Below, piece by piece: positions 36,911 to 45,743 of a stretch of DNA of 50,391 nucleotides (position 1 is its first letter; each line of letters starts with the position of its first letter). Below the pieces are notes generated by a model. It was not told the DNA's origin. It did no database searches and saw nothing but the letters and a program-made list of their open reading frames with translations. The stretch lies in assembly GCA_012517065.1 (NCBI GenBank), contig JAAYVR010000173.1, positions 1 through 50,391 on the forward strand, in the 5' to 3' direction. This DNA comes from Verrucomicrobiota bacterium. Its GTDB lineage: Bacteria; Verrucomicrobiota; Verrucomicrobiia; Limisphaerales; J093. The translations under genes and the position numbers were made by a program.

Positions 36911-37288
36911 ACCGCGCAAGGTGGTGAAAAATCCCCAATCCGACGAAGTCCCAAAGTGGGTCGTTGCATCAAGCTTTGACGGTAAGACAATGCCACCCCG
37001 CGTGACATGAGCGTCGTTATTTTCTGGCTAACAGGCAATTGCGTAACAGGCGCGGCTGCATGACCGTTTCGTGTTAGATCAAGAGGGCAGGGTCGCAGAA
37101 CCGGCATGGACAGTGCTTTGAAAAGAAGGGTCTAGTGTCGTTTGCACTTGCCCCGGCTTCCCCGAGTGCGGGAACCGAATGGAATGCGTGAGCATGGCGG
37201 CTTGGTTTGCAAGCGCTCTCAACGCGGGAGATGGCGAGTGCGCGGATGTATGTTTTTGCGCAGGAAACAAATGTTGGAGGAATTGAAT
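36911..37288. other. Upstream region of Calx-beta/Ig gene
   Basis: No repeat copy was recognised. GGAGG at 37276-37280 is a strong ribosome-binding site 8 bases before ATG 37289 and fixes that start. The promoter was not identified. Confidence 0.45.
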
Positions 37289-38611
37289 ATGTCGAAGGCG
37301 AATACGGTTGTTTTGCTGGGGAGTTTGTTGAGTTTTGGGTGGTTGGCCGTTGCTGATGACGGGGGGACTCCACCAACGCCGCCGGTCCCGGAGCCAGTCG
37401 TCAAGCCAATTGTTGAAATACTGGCGACGGATCCGACGGGTCTTACTGACGCAAGCACGGCCGCTTTCACCGTGGTTCGTACGGAGCCTTTTGATGCAGC
37501 GCTGGAACTGAAATACACGATTGCAGGCAGCGGGGAAAACGGCGTTGATTACACTGGCCCTGACGGAAGTCCACTGACAGGCGCTGTTGAAATCCCGGCC
37601 GGTTTTGCCGCAACTGATATTGTCATTGTACCGAAGGTCAATCCGGCCAACCGCGGAAACAAGACGGTGGTTCTGACGATCCAGGCCAATGACAATTACG
37701 TGGTTGGCCGTCATGCCAAAGCTACAGTTAGGCTGATTGATGATGTTTACAATGACAACCCGCCGGCGGTGTCGCTAAAAGTTTCGGGCGGGACTGTTGG
37801 CGACGACGGTGTTCCGGTGTTCGAACTGCCCGCCACGGTCAAACTGACCGCAGAAGCAACAGACACCGACGATGCCGTGGTGAAAGTCAGTTTCTACGCC
37901 GACGACCATTTCCTTGGAGCTGACACGGAAGCGCCTTTTGAGTTCGATTGGGTGAACCCGCGTCCTGGCACCTACGATCTTTTCGCTCGAGCCGTGGATC
38001 AATTCGGCAAATCCACACTCTCAGAAGCGGTCAAGATTGTTGTCAAAGCCACCTTACCAAGCGTCAAGATAACCAGCCCGACGGAAAAATCTGTCCCAGC
38101 AGGATCGGACGTCAAAGTTGCCGCGGAAGTGACGGCGGGTTCGGGCGCGATTGCGAAGGTGGAGTTTTATGCCGACAACAAGTTGCTGAAAGAGTTTACG
38201 GCGGGTCCTTATGAGGCGACCTTGGAAGACGTTCGACCTGGAGTGCACAAGATCAGAGTGCGCGTTACAGACGAACTCGGTTTGAGCGCAACAGAGACGT
38301 TTGTGTTCAGGGCTGTGAACCGGCCGCCGGTGGTTGTGATTGTTTCGCCGAAGAGCGGCGACACATTCAAAGCGGGTTCTACGATCGAATTGGTGGCCGA
38401 GGTTACCGATCCCGATGATAATGCCATCGATCACGTGACTTTTTATGCGAACGGCAGGACGATTGGCACCGTCAAGGAACCGCAGGATTCGAAGTTCACT
38501 TGCAAATGGGAGAACGTGTCACGGGGCATGTACCTGATTTACGCGAGCGCTACTGATGAGTTTGGAGCACGGGCGGTTAGCAAACCGGTAAAGATAACGG
38601 TGACAAGATAG
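37289..38611 (+). CDS. Secreted protein with Calx-beta-like and repeated Ig-like domains
   Basis: This 440-residue exported protein starts with a signal peptide (VVLLGSLLSFGWLAVA). A threonine/proline linker (GGTPPTPPVPEP) and a Calx-beta-like domain follow (about 30-150: TAAFTVVRTEPFDAALELKY, ENGVDYTGPDGS, NRGNKTVVLTI). Three Ig-like beta domains come next, each with the pattern V-x-F-Y-A-D/N-x-x-x-L/I-G: VSFYADDHFLGAD, VEFYADNKLLKEF and VTFYANGRTIGTV. The last domain starts PPVVVIVSPKSGDTFKAGS. No enzyme domain or anchor is visible, so it is probably an adhesive or surface-matrix protein; calcium binding by Calx-beta is possible. GGAGG at 37276 supports this start over in-frame upstream codons. 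Confidence 0.88.
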   Translation: MSKANTVVLLGSLLSFGWLAVADDGGTPPTPPVPEPVVKPIVEILATDPTGLTDASTAAFTVVRTEPFDAALELKYTIAGSGENGVDYTGPDGSPLTGAVEIPAGFAATDIVIVPKVNPANRGNKTVVLTIQANDNYVVGRHAKATVRLIDDVYNDNPPAVSLKVSGGTVGDDGVPVFELPATVKLTAEATDTDDAVVKVSFYADDHFLGADTEAPFEFDWVNPRPGTYDLFARAVDQFGKSTLSEAVKIVVKATLPSVKITSPTEKSVPAGSDVKVAAEVTAGSGAIAKVEFYADNKLLKEFTAGPYEATLEDVRPGVHKIRVRVTDELGLSATETFVFRAVNRPPVVVIVSPKSGDTFKAGSTIELVAEVTDPDDNAIDHVTFYANGRTIGTVKEPQDSKFTCKWENVSRGMYLIYASATDEFGARAVSKPVKITVTR

Positions 38612-38650
38612 GTATCTTTTTTCCTGGGAAATTGGGTTCCGGATTGCAGC

Positions 38651-38680
38651 CGGGCGCCGCGTGGGACCGCGCGGCGCCCG
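38651..38680. terminator. Strong hairpin, probable bidirectional terminator
   Basis: CGGGCGCCGCG (38651-38661) pairs perfectly with CGCGGCGCCCG (38670-38680) across an 8-nt loop. It lies between two converging genes, the Ig-like protein (plus) and the small membrane protein (minus). A weak TTGTTTCC follows on the plus strand and no true T-run. The position and 11-bp perfect stem support a terminator or transcript barrier. Confidence 0.6.
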
Positions 38681-38708
38681 AGCTTGTTTCCAGAGTTGAT
38701 CTTGCTCC

Positions 38709-38921
38709 TCAGATCCGCCTGCCGGTTCGGTCCTCTGTCAAACGCGCTCGCATTTCCTCCTCGATCATTTCTGCCTCTTTTTTGCCGACGAGGAAGTAAT
38801 AGATGAGGTTTGCAAGGCCGAGGCCAATTGGGATCAGGCCGTACCATGCGACGTCGCTGTTTCCGACGCCGACGAAAGCGCCTGAAAGAACAGGCTTGCG
38901 GAGAAGGGAGGAAATGCCCAT
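38709..38921 (-). CDS. Small membrane protein of unknown function (70 aa)
   Basis: This 70-residue frame has a hydrophobic segment (YGLIPIGLGLANLIYYFLVG, about residues 27-46) and a charged amphipathic tail (KKEAEMIEEEMRARLTEDRTG). It is a plausible single-pass inner-membrane protein with a cytoplasmic helix. The start at ATG 38921 is chosen because sequence upstream in this frame is antisense to argC and not protein-like. The start lies only 12 bp from the argC start on the opposite strand, so promoter sequences must overlap coding DNA. Family not recognised. Confidence 0.55.
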   Translation of the reverse strand: MGISSLLRKPVLSGAFVGVGNSDVAWYGLIPIGLGLANLIYYFLVGKKEAEMIEEEMRARLTEDRTGRRI

Positions 38922-38933
38922 GGATAGGGGCCT

Positions 38934-40034
38934 GTGAATACTGACAATTCTACAGGAATTCCGGGCGATTCGAATGGCGCTGTGCCGGTTGCGATCGTCG
39001 GTGCGTCGGGTTATTCGGGCGAGGAGCTTGTTCGGCTGTTGTTGAGGCACCCGAAAGTTGAGCTCGTCGCTGTCACGTCGAGGCAATTCGCAGGCCAGAC
39101 ATTGGCGCAGGTGTTTCCAAAATTCGCCGGTTATCGTGCGGCGCGTGAACTGCGGTTTGTCGAGCCGAACATTGAATTGCTGGCGCGGAACGCGCGTTTT
39201 GTGTTTTTGGCTCTGCCGCATGGAGTGGCTGCCGAGTTTGCAGTGCCGCTGCTGAAACAAGGCTGTCGAATCATTGATCTGAGCGCCGATTTTCGTTTGC
39301 GTGACGCAGCGGTTTACCGGGAGTTTTACGGGCACGATCATCCGGCGCCCGAGCTGCTTCAGAGTGCGGTGTATGGATTGCCTGAAGTGTACCGGCGAGA
39401 AATAAAGGAAGCTCTCCTTGTGGCATCGCCGGGGTGTTATCCAACGAGCATCCTGCTCCCGGTGCTGCCTTTGTTGCGGGAACGGCTGATCAAACCGCAG
39501 TCCATAATTGCCACCTCGCTGAGCGGTGTGAGCGGCGCAGGCCGAAAAGCCGAGCTTGATTATCTCTTTGTCGAGTGCAACGAGAGCCTTCGCGCCTATG
39601 GAATACCCAAACACAGGCATTTGTCCGAGATTGAACAGGAGCTGTCGATTGCAGCAGGTGTCGCGGTCGTAATCCAGTTCACGCCGCATCTGGTTCCTGT
39701 GAATCGGGGCATTTTGACGACGCTATGCATGGAGCCGGAACGGGCGCTGTCCGGTGCGGGTAATACGGCTGAAGCAGTTGCAATGGTCGGCGCTTGCTTC
39801 AAGCGGGCATACGGGGCCGAACCGTTCGTCCGGCTCATGGACGACAAGCGGCTGCCGGACACCAAGAACGTGGTGGGAACAAACTACATCGACATCGGCT
39901 GGCGATTTGATCCGCGCACGCGCCGCTTACTCGTGATCAGCGCTGAGGACAATTTGGTCAAAGGCGCCAGCGGTCAAGCGGTGCAGTCGTTCAATTTGAT
40001 GAACGGTTTTGACGAGACCCTTGGGTTGGTGTGA
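38934..40034 (+). CDS. argC: N-acetyl-gamma-glutamyl-phosphate reductase
   Basis: This 366-residue cytoplasmic NADPH-dependent dehydrogenase performs the third step of arginine synthesis. The N-terminal nucleotide fold reads VAIVGASGYSGEELVRLL. The catalytic cysteine is C168 in SPGCYPTSILLP. Other motifs are FLALPHGVAAEF, DLSADFRL, VYGLPEVYR and RHLSEIEQEL. The start used is GTG 38934; a slightly later start is possible because the first 17 or so residues are not conserved. No other arg gene is adjacent. A mosaic repeat follows the stop after about 80 bp. Confidence 0.95.
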   Translation: MNTDNSTGIPGDSNGAVPVAIVGASGYSGEELVRLLLRHPKVELVAVTSRQFAGQTLAQVFPKFAGYRAARELRFVEPNIELLARNARFVFLALPHGVAAEFAVPLLKQGCRIIDLSADFRLRDAAVYREFYGHDHPAPELLQSAVYGLPEVYRREIKEALLVASPGCYPTSILLPVLPLLRERLIKPQSIIATSLSGVSGAGRKAELDYLFVECNESLRAYGIPKHRHLSEIEQELSIAAGVAVVIQFTPHLVPVNRGILTTLCMEPERALSGAGNTAEAVAMVGACFKRAYGAEPFVRLMDDKRLPDTKNVVGTNYIDIGWRFDPRTRRLLVISAEDNLVKGASGQAVQSFNLMNGFDETLGLV

Positions 40035-40111
40035 GCCGCGGGTGTTTGGAGGCTTCAAGGGCCAGTGGGCGACCGGCCTGGCTTCACAGACGCAATTTGT
40101 TTCTGTACGTA

Positions 40112-40400
40112 AGACTCGGCTCGTTGTTTGGGTATTGTCCCCTGATTACGGCGTGGCCCGCAAATTGCCCCTTGTTCCAATCCGCGGCTGCCGAAGTCTG
40201 CGGAGGAACACCTCGGATGCAGATATGGGGACAGACACTTTGTTTGCCGCGTGCGCTGAGCGCCCGCCCTGGCTTACGCACGATTATATGAACTGCAGGG
40301 AGCGACACCCTTCCTTGGCGCCCTGCCTTGGTGCCGGAGCTGTGACAGATAGTTTTCTCATTTCCGCGTACGCCGGGCTGGGAAACATGCTGACCAGCGT
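40112..40400 (+). repeat. Mosaic repeat block downstream of argC
   Basis: It contains GGCTCGTTGTTTGGGTATTG, the spacer module (TTGTTCCAATCCGCGGCTGC), a signature copy at 40223-40243 (ATGGGGACAGACACTTTG), and a GCGCCCGCCCTGGCTTACG stretch. The right arm of the 108-bp module closes it (ACGCCGGGCTGGGAAACATG, 40368-40389). The two parts that usually sit between are missing, so this copy is an internal deletion or an independent assembly. 40401-40426 precedes the helicase stop codon. Confidence 0.78.
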
Positions 40401-40426
40401 CTTGGACCACGGGGGGCATCCTCAGA

Positions 40427-42580
40427 TCAAGCCCAGCAAAGTGTGCCTGAATCCTCGGTTTTGATATTCCATTTTTCCAGCAGCCTTGATGGCAATTCTT
40501 TCAGAAATCTCGAGGGCCGTTGCATGAAATCAGCCGGGTTTGTAGCGAAGGTGCGCATGAGCGGATAGGTCAGATACAGCTCATTACGTGCGCGTGTGAT
40601 GGCCACATAAAAGAGCCGCCGTTCTTCCTCCTCGCCGTCGGGTGCTTCCACAGCCCGAATCGAGGGGAACATGCCGTCACAAAGCATGATGATGAAGACC
40701 ACGTCGAACTCGAGTCCTTTGGCTTGGTGGACGGTTGAGAGGCGCAACCGTTCTTCTGTTTCTGAGGGCGCAGTTGTTTCCTCTGATTCCACGCTGCTGA
40801 GCAATGCAAGTTGGGTGAGGAAATCAGTGAGCGTTGGGAATTGCGCGGCGTAGAGTGCAAGCTGTTCAAGGTCTTCCAGTCTGAGCCGATGATTGTCGTA
40901 GTTGGCTTCGAGGTATTCTTCGTAACCGCACCTGAGGACGAGCTGAATCATTTTTGCAGCCGAACCGCCGGTTTCGGGCGACTCGAGCTCGGCGAAGGTT
41001 TTGACCAGCGGTGCCCATGATGCCGCGGCTTTGGATGGGAGGACTGAAGCAATGGCTTGCAATGCGGCAGCGACTTTGGTTGCTGGGGCGGTACTGGTGC
41101 CGGATTCGGGGGGCGCTGTTTTAGAACTTTCTGTCGTGGCTTTGGAATGTGGTTGGCTGGGTGTGTCAGAGCTGTCGGTCTGTTGTGCCGTAGGCTGGAT
41201 TGCGACAGTCTCCTTTCCGCTGAGGACCGGCAGATACCGTCGCCACAGTTTCTCAGCCGCCTTCGGGCCGATGCCGGGAAGCATTCGCACAATTCGTTTG
41301 AACGACAGCTCGTCCGAAGGATTGCACACGAGCCTGAGGTAGGCAGTGACGTCTTTTATGTGCGCTTGTTCGAAAAACTTTATTCCGCTTGTTATTGTGA
41401 ACGGGATGTTGCGGCGGGTCAGTTCAAGTTGGAGTTCCATGGCATGAAAGTGAGAGCGATAGAGCACGGCCATTTTTGAAAGGCTCGTGCCTTCTTCGCG
41501 CAACTCCAAGATGCGTTGGGCGACAAACACAGCCTGAGTCGATGCGTCGGCACAAACGACCAACGCCGGTTTTGGTCCGGACTTGCGGACCGGGGTGAGG
41601 CGTTTGGAGTATCCTTTGGTGTTGGCGGCTATCGCAGCGTTTGCCAGGGCGAGAATCTCCGGCGTGCTGCGGTAGTTGGTTTCGATCTTGTAGATTTTCG
41701 CGTCGGGATAGCGTTCCGGAAACTTGAGGATGTTGAGGTAATTGGCACCGCGCCAGGCGTAGATGCTTTGAGAGTCGTCGCCTACAGCCATTACATTGTG
41801 ATGGCGGGCAGCAAGCAGATCGATGATGTCGCTCTGCAGTTTGTTTGTGTCCTGATACTCATCGACGAGGATGAACTGGAACCGGCGCTGATAGTGCTCG
41901 AGAACATCCGGGTGTTCGCTCAGGAGCCGCAGCCACAGAACCAACAGATCGTCGAAATCCATGACACCATTTTGTCGTTTGCGATCGGCATAGCGTTTCA
42001 GGAGGTCTTCAATTTGTGGGGCGAGCGACTCGAATTGGCCGAAGTATCGTACAAGGACATCGCGTATTGAGCTGCAGGTGTTTGCGCACAACGAGAAAAT
42101 CTCGACAAGAGCGTCTGCTTTGGGAAAGCGAGTTGCCTTGACGTCTATGTTGGCCTCGCCAAGGCAGGCGTTTATCAGCTCTTTGGCGTCTTCGCGGTCC
42201 AGTATGGTGAAGTTGGCAGGGTAACCAATCAGATTGGCATGCCGATGGAGAATCCGGTTCCCGATCGAATGGAACGTTCCACCCCAGAGGTCGGAAAGTT
42301 CGCTGCCGAGCAGATCAGCAACGCGCCGCATCATTTCGTGAGCGGCTTTGTTTGTGAACGTCAGCAAAAGAATGTGTCTCGGTGGAACCCCTTGCTCGAT
42401 CAAGAATGCGACGCGATAGGTCAGAGTGCGCGTCTTGCCCGCGCCTGCGCCCGCTATGACGAGCGATGGGCCGGGCAAAGCTGTCACAGCAGCCAGTTGC
42501 TGCGGGTTCAGCTCGCCAGCGTAGTCGATATGCAGATCGACCGCAGGCCTGAAATTGTGCAGTATGTAGTCGCGCGACAC
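40427..42580 (-). CDS. UvrD/Rep-type superfamily 1 ATP-dependent DNA helicase
   Basis: This protein of about 717 residues is a 3'-5' DNA helicase of the UvrD/PcrA/Rep group, acting in repair or replication restart. The Q-motif is LNPQQLAAV; Walker A is AGAGAGKT near residue 50; motif II is LVDEYQDTN. Further motifs are GDDSQSIYAWRGA (III), NYRSTPEIL (IV), STVHQAKGLEFDVVFI (V) and ITRARNELYL (VI). An insertion around residues 470-540, rich in T, S, P, Q and A, is unusual (TAQQTDSSDTPSQPHSK). GTG 42580 is taken as start because the frame above it runs through a repeat; the open frame reaches 42793. Distinction between UvrD, PcrA and Rep is not made. Confidence 0.92.
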   Translation of the reverse strand: MSRDYILHNFRPAVDLHIDYAGELNPQQLAAVTALPGPSLVIAGAGAGKTRTLTYRVAFLIEQGVPPRHILLLTFTNKAAHEMMRRVADLLGSELSDLWGGTFHSIGNRILHRHANLIGYPANFTILDREDAKELINACLGEANIDVKATRFPKADALVEIFSLCANTCSSIRDVLVRYFGQFESLAPQIEDLLKRYADRKRQNGVMDFDDLLVLWLRLLSEHPDVLEHYQRRFQFILVDEYQDTNKLQSDIIDLLAARHHNVMAVGDDSQSIYAWRGANYLNILKFPERYPDAKIYKIETNYRSTPEILALANAAIAANTKGYSKRLTPVRKSGPKPALVVCADASTQAVFVAQRILELREEGTSLSKMAVLYRSHFHAMELQLELTRRNIPFTITSGIKFFEQAHIKDVTAYLRLVCNPSDELSFKRIVRMLPGIGPKAAEKLWRRYLPVLSGKETVAIQPTAQQTDSSDTPSQPHSKATTESSKTAPPESGTSTAPATKVAAALQAIASVLPSKAAASWAPLVKTFAELESPETGGSAAKMIQLVLRCGYEEYLEANYDNHRLRLEDLEQLALYAAQFPTLTDFLTQLALLSSVESEETTAPSETEERLRLSTVHQAKGLEFDVVFIIMLCDGMFPSIRAVEAPDGEEEERRLFYVAITRARNELYLTYPLMRTFATNPADFMQRPSRFLKELPSRLLEKWNIKTEDSGTLCWA

Positions 42581-42628
42581 AGGCCAAATTGAAAAGTCAA
42601 GTTGCTCGCAAAAAAAGCAAAATCCTAA

Positions 42629-42693
42629 CCCTGAAATCTCACCGGCCACACTTTCGGATATACCCATGCCTTTACTCCGGTGAGATTTCCGGG
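42629..42693 (+). repeat. 65-bp palindromic repeat, copy 6
   Basis: The arms CCCTGAAATCTCACCG and CGGTGAGATTTCCGGG (42678-42693) pair with one mismatch. The interior is the most diverged (GCCACACTTTCGGATATACC). It is preceded by CTAA, lies 49 bp upstream of the helicase start, and its right end runs directly into the GGCGGGACTCTAACC module. Confidence 0.85.
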
Positions 42694-43123
42694 CTAAAGG
42701 CGGGACTCTAACCTGCCGCGGGCGTAGCATCGCCCAAAGTACGGTACGACCGATCGCCGTTAAACTTCCGCGTTTTCGCGGAACCGAGAACACTGTCTGT
42801 CACACCTCAGGGGTGCTGAGGACGGCGCCTTGGCGTTCACGGAATCGTGCGTGAGGCACAGCGGGCGCTCCGCGCACACCACAAACAACGTGTCTGTCAC
42901 TCTATTTGCGTCTTTTTTGGCTGTGCGTCGGTGGCAAGCGGCATGCGCTGAATCAATTCATTTGCCGGTGCATTCGTTTGCAAATGGTGGAAGTGGCCGC
43001 GGATCGGCCGTGCCTTTGCGTGGCGAACAAGAGCATCGAGTGACTGCCTGTCAGGCAACTTTGGTTCCAGCTACGCCGGGATGCGAAACATGTGGGCTAA
43101 GTGATATTGATTTGGCTGGCGGC
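42694..43123. repeat. Composite mosaic repeat block (helicase / DUF192 spacer)
   Basis: The order is: GGCGGGACTCTAACC module (42695-42808, shared with 36308-36419), GTCTGTCACACC, then GGCGCTCCGCGCACACC (shared with 36478-36497). Next are CAACGTGTCTGTCACTCTAT (42888-42907) and the module shared in inverse with 7440-7555 (CTGAATCAATTCATTTGCCG). The block ends with the right arm of the 108-bp module (GGTTCCAGCTACGCCGGGAT, 43063-43082). No gene is supported before the DUF192 start. Confidence 0.8.
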
Positions 43124-43693
43124 ATGGATCATCCTCAGCCCATGCGTTATTGTGCTGGGATTTTCTGCATGGTTTTTCTCATGACGATGGCAGGATGCGG
43201 CAAACAGACGTCGGACTCGAGACCGGACTCGGCGAAACTCGCAAACGACGCCCGACGTCATTTGAGCCATGCTCTTCCAAGGCTTGCCACGGTTAAGCTC
43301 TGGCTAGGAAGCCAGGAGCTCACAGCCGAGGTCGCAAGAACCGAGGTCGAGATCCGGACGGGCATGATGTTCCGCACTAACATCGTCGATGGCGAAGGTA
43401 TGCTTTTTGTGTTTGCCCGGCCGATGCGCGCCGCGTTTTACATGCGCAATACGACCGTCCCCCTATCATGCGCCTACATTGACCCTGAGGGCGCAATTCT
43501 CGAGATTCACGATCTGAAACCGCTGGACGAAACGCCCGTTGAAGCTCGGAGCGACAACGTGCAGTTTGTTCTTGAGGTCCCACAAGGCTGGTTCGAGCGC
43601 AACCAGATAATGCCGGGCGCGATCGTTCGCACTCAGTACGGCGCGCTGAAGGAACTGAACTGGGCGACCTTGAGACCTGCAAAGCGGAGGTGA
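43124..43693 (+). CDS. DUF192 family lipoprotein
   Basis: This protein of about 189 residues has a lipoprotein signal (GIFCMVFLMTMAGC, lipobox MAGC) and a single DUF192 domain. Domain motifs are VARTEVEIRTGMMFRTNIVDGEGMLFVF (seen as TGMMFR and GEGMLFVF), RAAFYMRNTTVPLSCAYIDP (the F-W/Y-M-x-N-T core) and the final NQIMPGAIV. Its function is unknown; DUF192 proteins are often exported and metal- or stress-related by context only. Start choices are 43124 or 43142; the frame above runs through a repeat. nadE begins 3 bp after its stop, so the two are co-transcribed. Confidence 0.85.
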   Translation: MDHPQPMRYCAGIFCMVFLMTMAGCGKQTSDSRPDSAKLANDARRHLSHALPRLATVKLWLGSQELTAEVARTEVEIRTGMMFRTNIVDGEGMLFVFARPMRAAFYMRNTTVPLSCAYIDPEGAILEIHDLKPLDETPVEARSDNVQFVLEVPQGWFERNQIMPGAIVRTQYGALKELNWATLRPAKRR

Positions 43694-43696
43694 TCG

Positions 43697-45337
43697 ATGA
43701 AGGTTGCTCTTGCTCAACTGAACACGACTGTTGGTGATTTGGCCGGGAATGCAGCCGCCATACGGGCGGCCTATGAACGGGGTCGGGCGGCCGGGGTTGA
43801 AATCGTTGTTGCTCCAGAGCTGTCGATCACTGGCTATCCACCGCGGGATTTGCTGCTGCGTCAGGGGTTTGTAGAAAGCAACCTCCGTGTTCTGGAGCAG
43901 TTGGCGCAGGTCACCGGCACGGTGGGGTTGCTGGTTGGATATGTTGGCCGGAATACCAGCGGCCATGGGCGTGAACTGACGAACTCGGTCGCTCTCCTCC
44001 AGAACGGTCGCATTGTGGCTTCCAGAAGCAAGACGCTGCTCCCAACCTATGATGTTTTCGACGAAGACAGGTATTTCGAACCGGCAGACACCAACACGCC
44101 GGTCGTTTTCAACGGCCAGCCCGTGGGCCTCACAATCTGCGAGGATTTGTGGAACGATGAGTTCTTGTGGCGCACGCGACGGTATCGGAAAAACCCTGCT
44201 CAGGACCTTTGTGAGGCAGGTGCACAGATAATCTTTAACATATCGGCTTCGCCATGGCACTTGGGCAAGAACCGAATGCGCCATGCGCTGCTGTCGAGTG
44301 TGGCCTCGAGACTCGGACGCCCATTGGTTTACTGCAATCTCGTGGGAGGGAACGACGAACTGATTTTCGACGGGAGTAGCGTTGTCTTTGACAGGAACGG
44401 CGCACAGATCGCCCGCGGCGCATCATTCGGCGAAGATTTCATTGTGGTCGATGCCGATCATGATTCGCCAATTCCCACCGAGGCGTTGTCTGACGAAGAA
44501 AAGCTGTACAAGGCGCTGGTGTTGGGCTTGCACGACTACGTTGCGAAATGCGGTTTTTCGAGGGTTGTCCTTGGACTGAGCGGCGGGATTGACTCGGCAT
44601 TAACAGCTTGTATCGCCGCCGAAGCGCTGGGCCCCGAAAACGTCTGGGGTGTCTCGCTTCCGTCGAAGTATTCATCCCAAGGCAGTCTGGATGACGCTCG
44701 TCAACTGGCAATGAACTTGGGGATTCGGTACGACGTGATTCCGATACAGGCCGCATTCGATGCTGCTCAGCGGCAACTTGCTCCCATCTTCGAAGGACGG
44801 AAACCGGATGTTACCGAAGAAAACATTCAGGCGCGATTGCGGGGAGTTTATCTCATGGCCCTGTCAAACAAGTTCGGCGCTCTCCTCTTGAACACAGGGA
44901 ACAAGAGCGAGACCGCGGTCGGCTATTGCACGCTCTACGGTGATATGTGCGGCGGGTTGGCCGTCATCAGCGATGTCCCCAAAACCATGATCTATCGCAT
45001 CGCTCGATGGTTGAACCGAGAACGGGAGTTGATCCCGGCTTCAACAATTCTGAAACCGCCCTCCGCAGAGTTGCGCCCGAACCAGACCGACCAAGATACA
45101 CTGCCGCCGTACGAGGTCTTGGACGCGATACTTGAAGCTTACGTTGTAGAGGGGCGCACCGGGGCCGATATCGTTGCGTCGGGTTTCGACGAAGCGACTG
45201 TCAAACGCGTGATCAGGATGATCGACGCTTGCGAGTACAAGCGCAGGCAGGCCGCACCGGGTCTCAAGGTGACAAGTCGCGCCTTCGGCATGGGCTGGCG
45301 CATGCCGATAGCACAGCGCTTCCGTGAAGGCTGGTGA
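43697..45337 (+). CDS. nadE: Glutamine-dependent NAD+ synthase
   Basis: This 546-residue two-domain enzyme amidates nicotinic acid adenine dinucleotide to NAD+, using ammonia channelled from glutamine. The N-terminal nitrilase-type glutaminase has E41 (APELSITG), K112 (SKTLLPTYDVFDE) and C148 (TICEDLW). The C-terminal synthetase has the PP-loop SGGIDS at residues 295-300, plus NTGNKSE and LRPNQTDQDTLPPYEVLD. Length is normal for the fused form. It follows the DUF192 gene by 3 bp. Confidence 0.96.
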   Translation: MKVALAQLNTTVGDLAGNAAAIRAAYERGRAAGVEIVVAPELSITGYPPRDLLLRQGFVESNLRVLEQLAQVTGTVGLLVGYVGRNTSGHGRELTNSVALLQNGRIVASRSKTLLPTYDVFDEDRYFEPADTNTPVVFNGQPVGLTICEDLWNDEFLWRTRRYRKNPAQDLCEAGAQIIFNISASPWHLGKNRMRHALLSSVASRLGRPLVYCNLVGGNDELIFDGSSVVFDRNGAQIARGASFGEDFIVVDADHDSPIPTEALSDEEKLYKALVLGLHDYVAKCGFSRVVLGLSGGIDSALTACIAAEALGPENVWGVSLPSKYSSQGSLDDARQLAMNLGIRYDVIPIQAAFDAAQRQLAPIFEGRKPDVTEENIQARLRGVYLMALSNKFGALLLNTGNKSETAVGYCTLYGDMCGGLAVISDVPKTMIYRIARWLNRERELIPASTILKPPSAELRPNQTDQDTLPPYEVLDAILEAYVVEGRTGADIVASGFDEATVKRVIRMIDACEYKRRQAAPGLKVTSRAFGMGWRMPIAQRFREGW

Positions 45338-45459
45338 AAGCTAGCTGCTTGGTAAGGAGATGGTTCGCAGCGTAACCCTCGACCGAACATCGAGCCTGTC
45401 ACTCTATTTGTTCCGCGAACAGCATCCCCCCCGCCAACCGCCACACTGGTTCTCAGCAC
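45338..45459. other. Spacer after nadE
   Basis: It contains GAGCCTGTCACTCTATTTG at 45395-45413, a variant of the dispersed signature, and otherwise nothing recognised. Confidence 0.4.
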
Positions 45460-45546
45460 AAATATCGTGTCTGTCCCTCTATTTGGGCGTGACATCGTGC
45501 AACACGCCCCGGGGGTCAAACGAGGCCGGGTGTCAGCGAGGCGGCA
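45460..45546 (-). repeat. 87-bp RAYT-linked element, second copy
   Basis: This is the inverse of the element at 50004-50090: AAATATCGTGTCTGTCCCTC, then TATTTGGGC, CGTGCAACACGCCCCGGGGG, TCAAACGAGGCC and TGTCAGCGAG in matching order. It is 4.5 kb from the transposase start and in opposite orientation. Confidence 0.85.
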
Positions 45547-45743
45547 CCTCAGACCGACAACATATCCGGTTCCTAAAGTCCAACAGACAATCGCCGCTCT
45601 CCGCACCTGGCCTGCCTCGCTAATTGGACGGCATTCACTGCACTTTAGACCGTCGTTGCTCACACCCGCACCCCCGCACCACTTCCACAGGGCAAATTGC
45701 AGGATTGAAAATGCCCGCGCAGCCGGGTTCACTGTGAAACGCA
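45547..45743. other. Upstream region of threonine aldolase gene
   Basis: No repeat or promoter was recognised. No clear ribosome-binding site precedes ATG 45744, so the true start may differ slightly. Confidence 0.3.

Noticed and set aside
38922-39689. Long minus-strand frame continuing upstream of the 70-aa membrane protein
   Set aside because: It is fully antisense to argC, with composition unlike a protein; only the last 70 codons after ATG 38921 look real.
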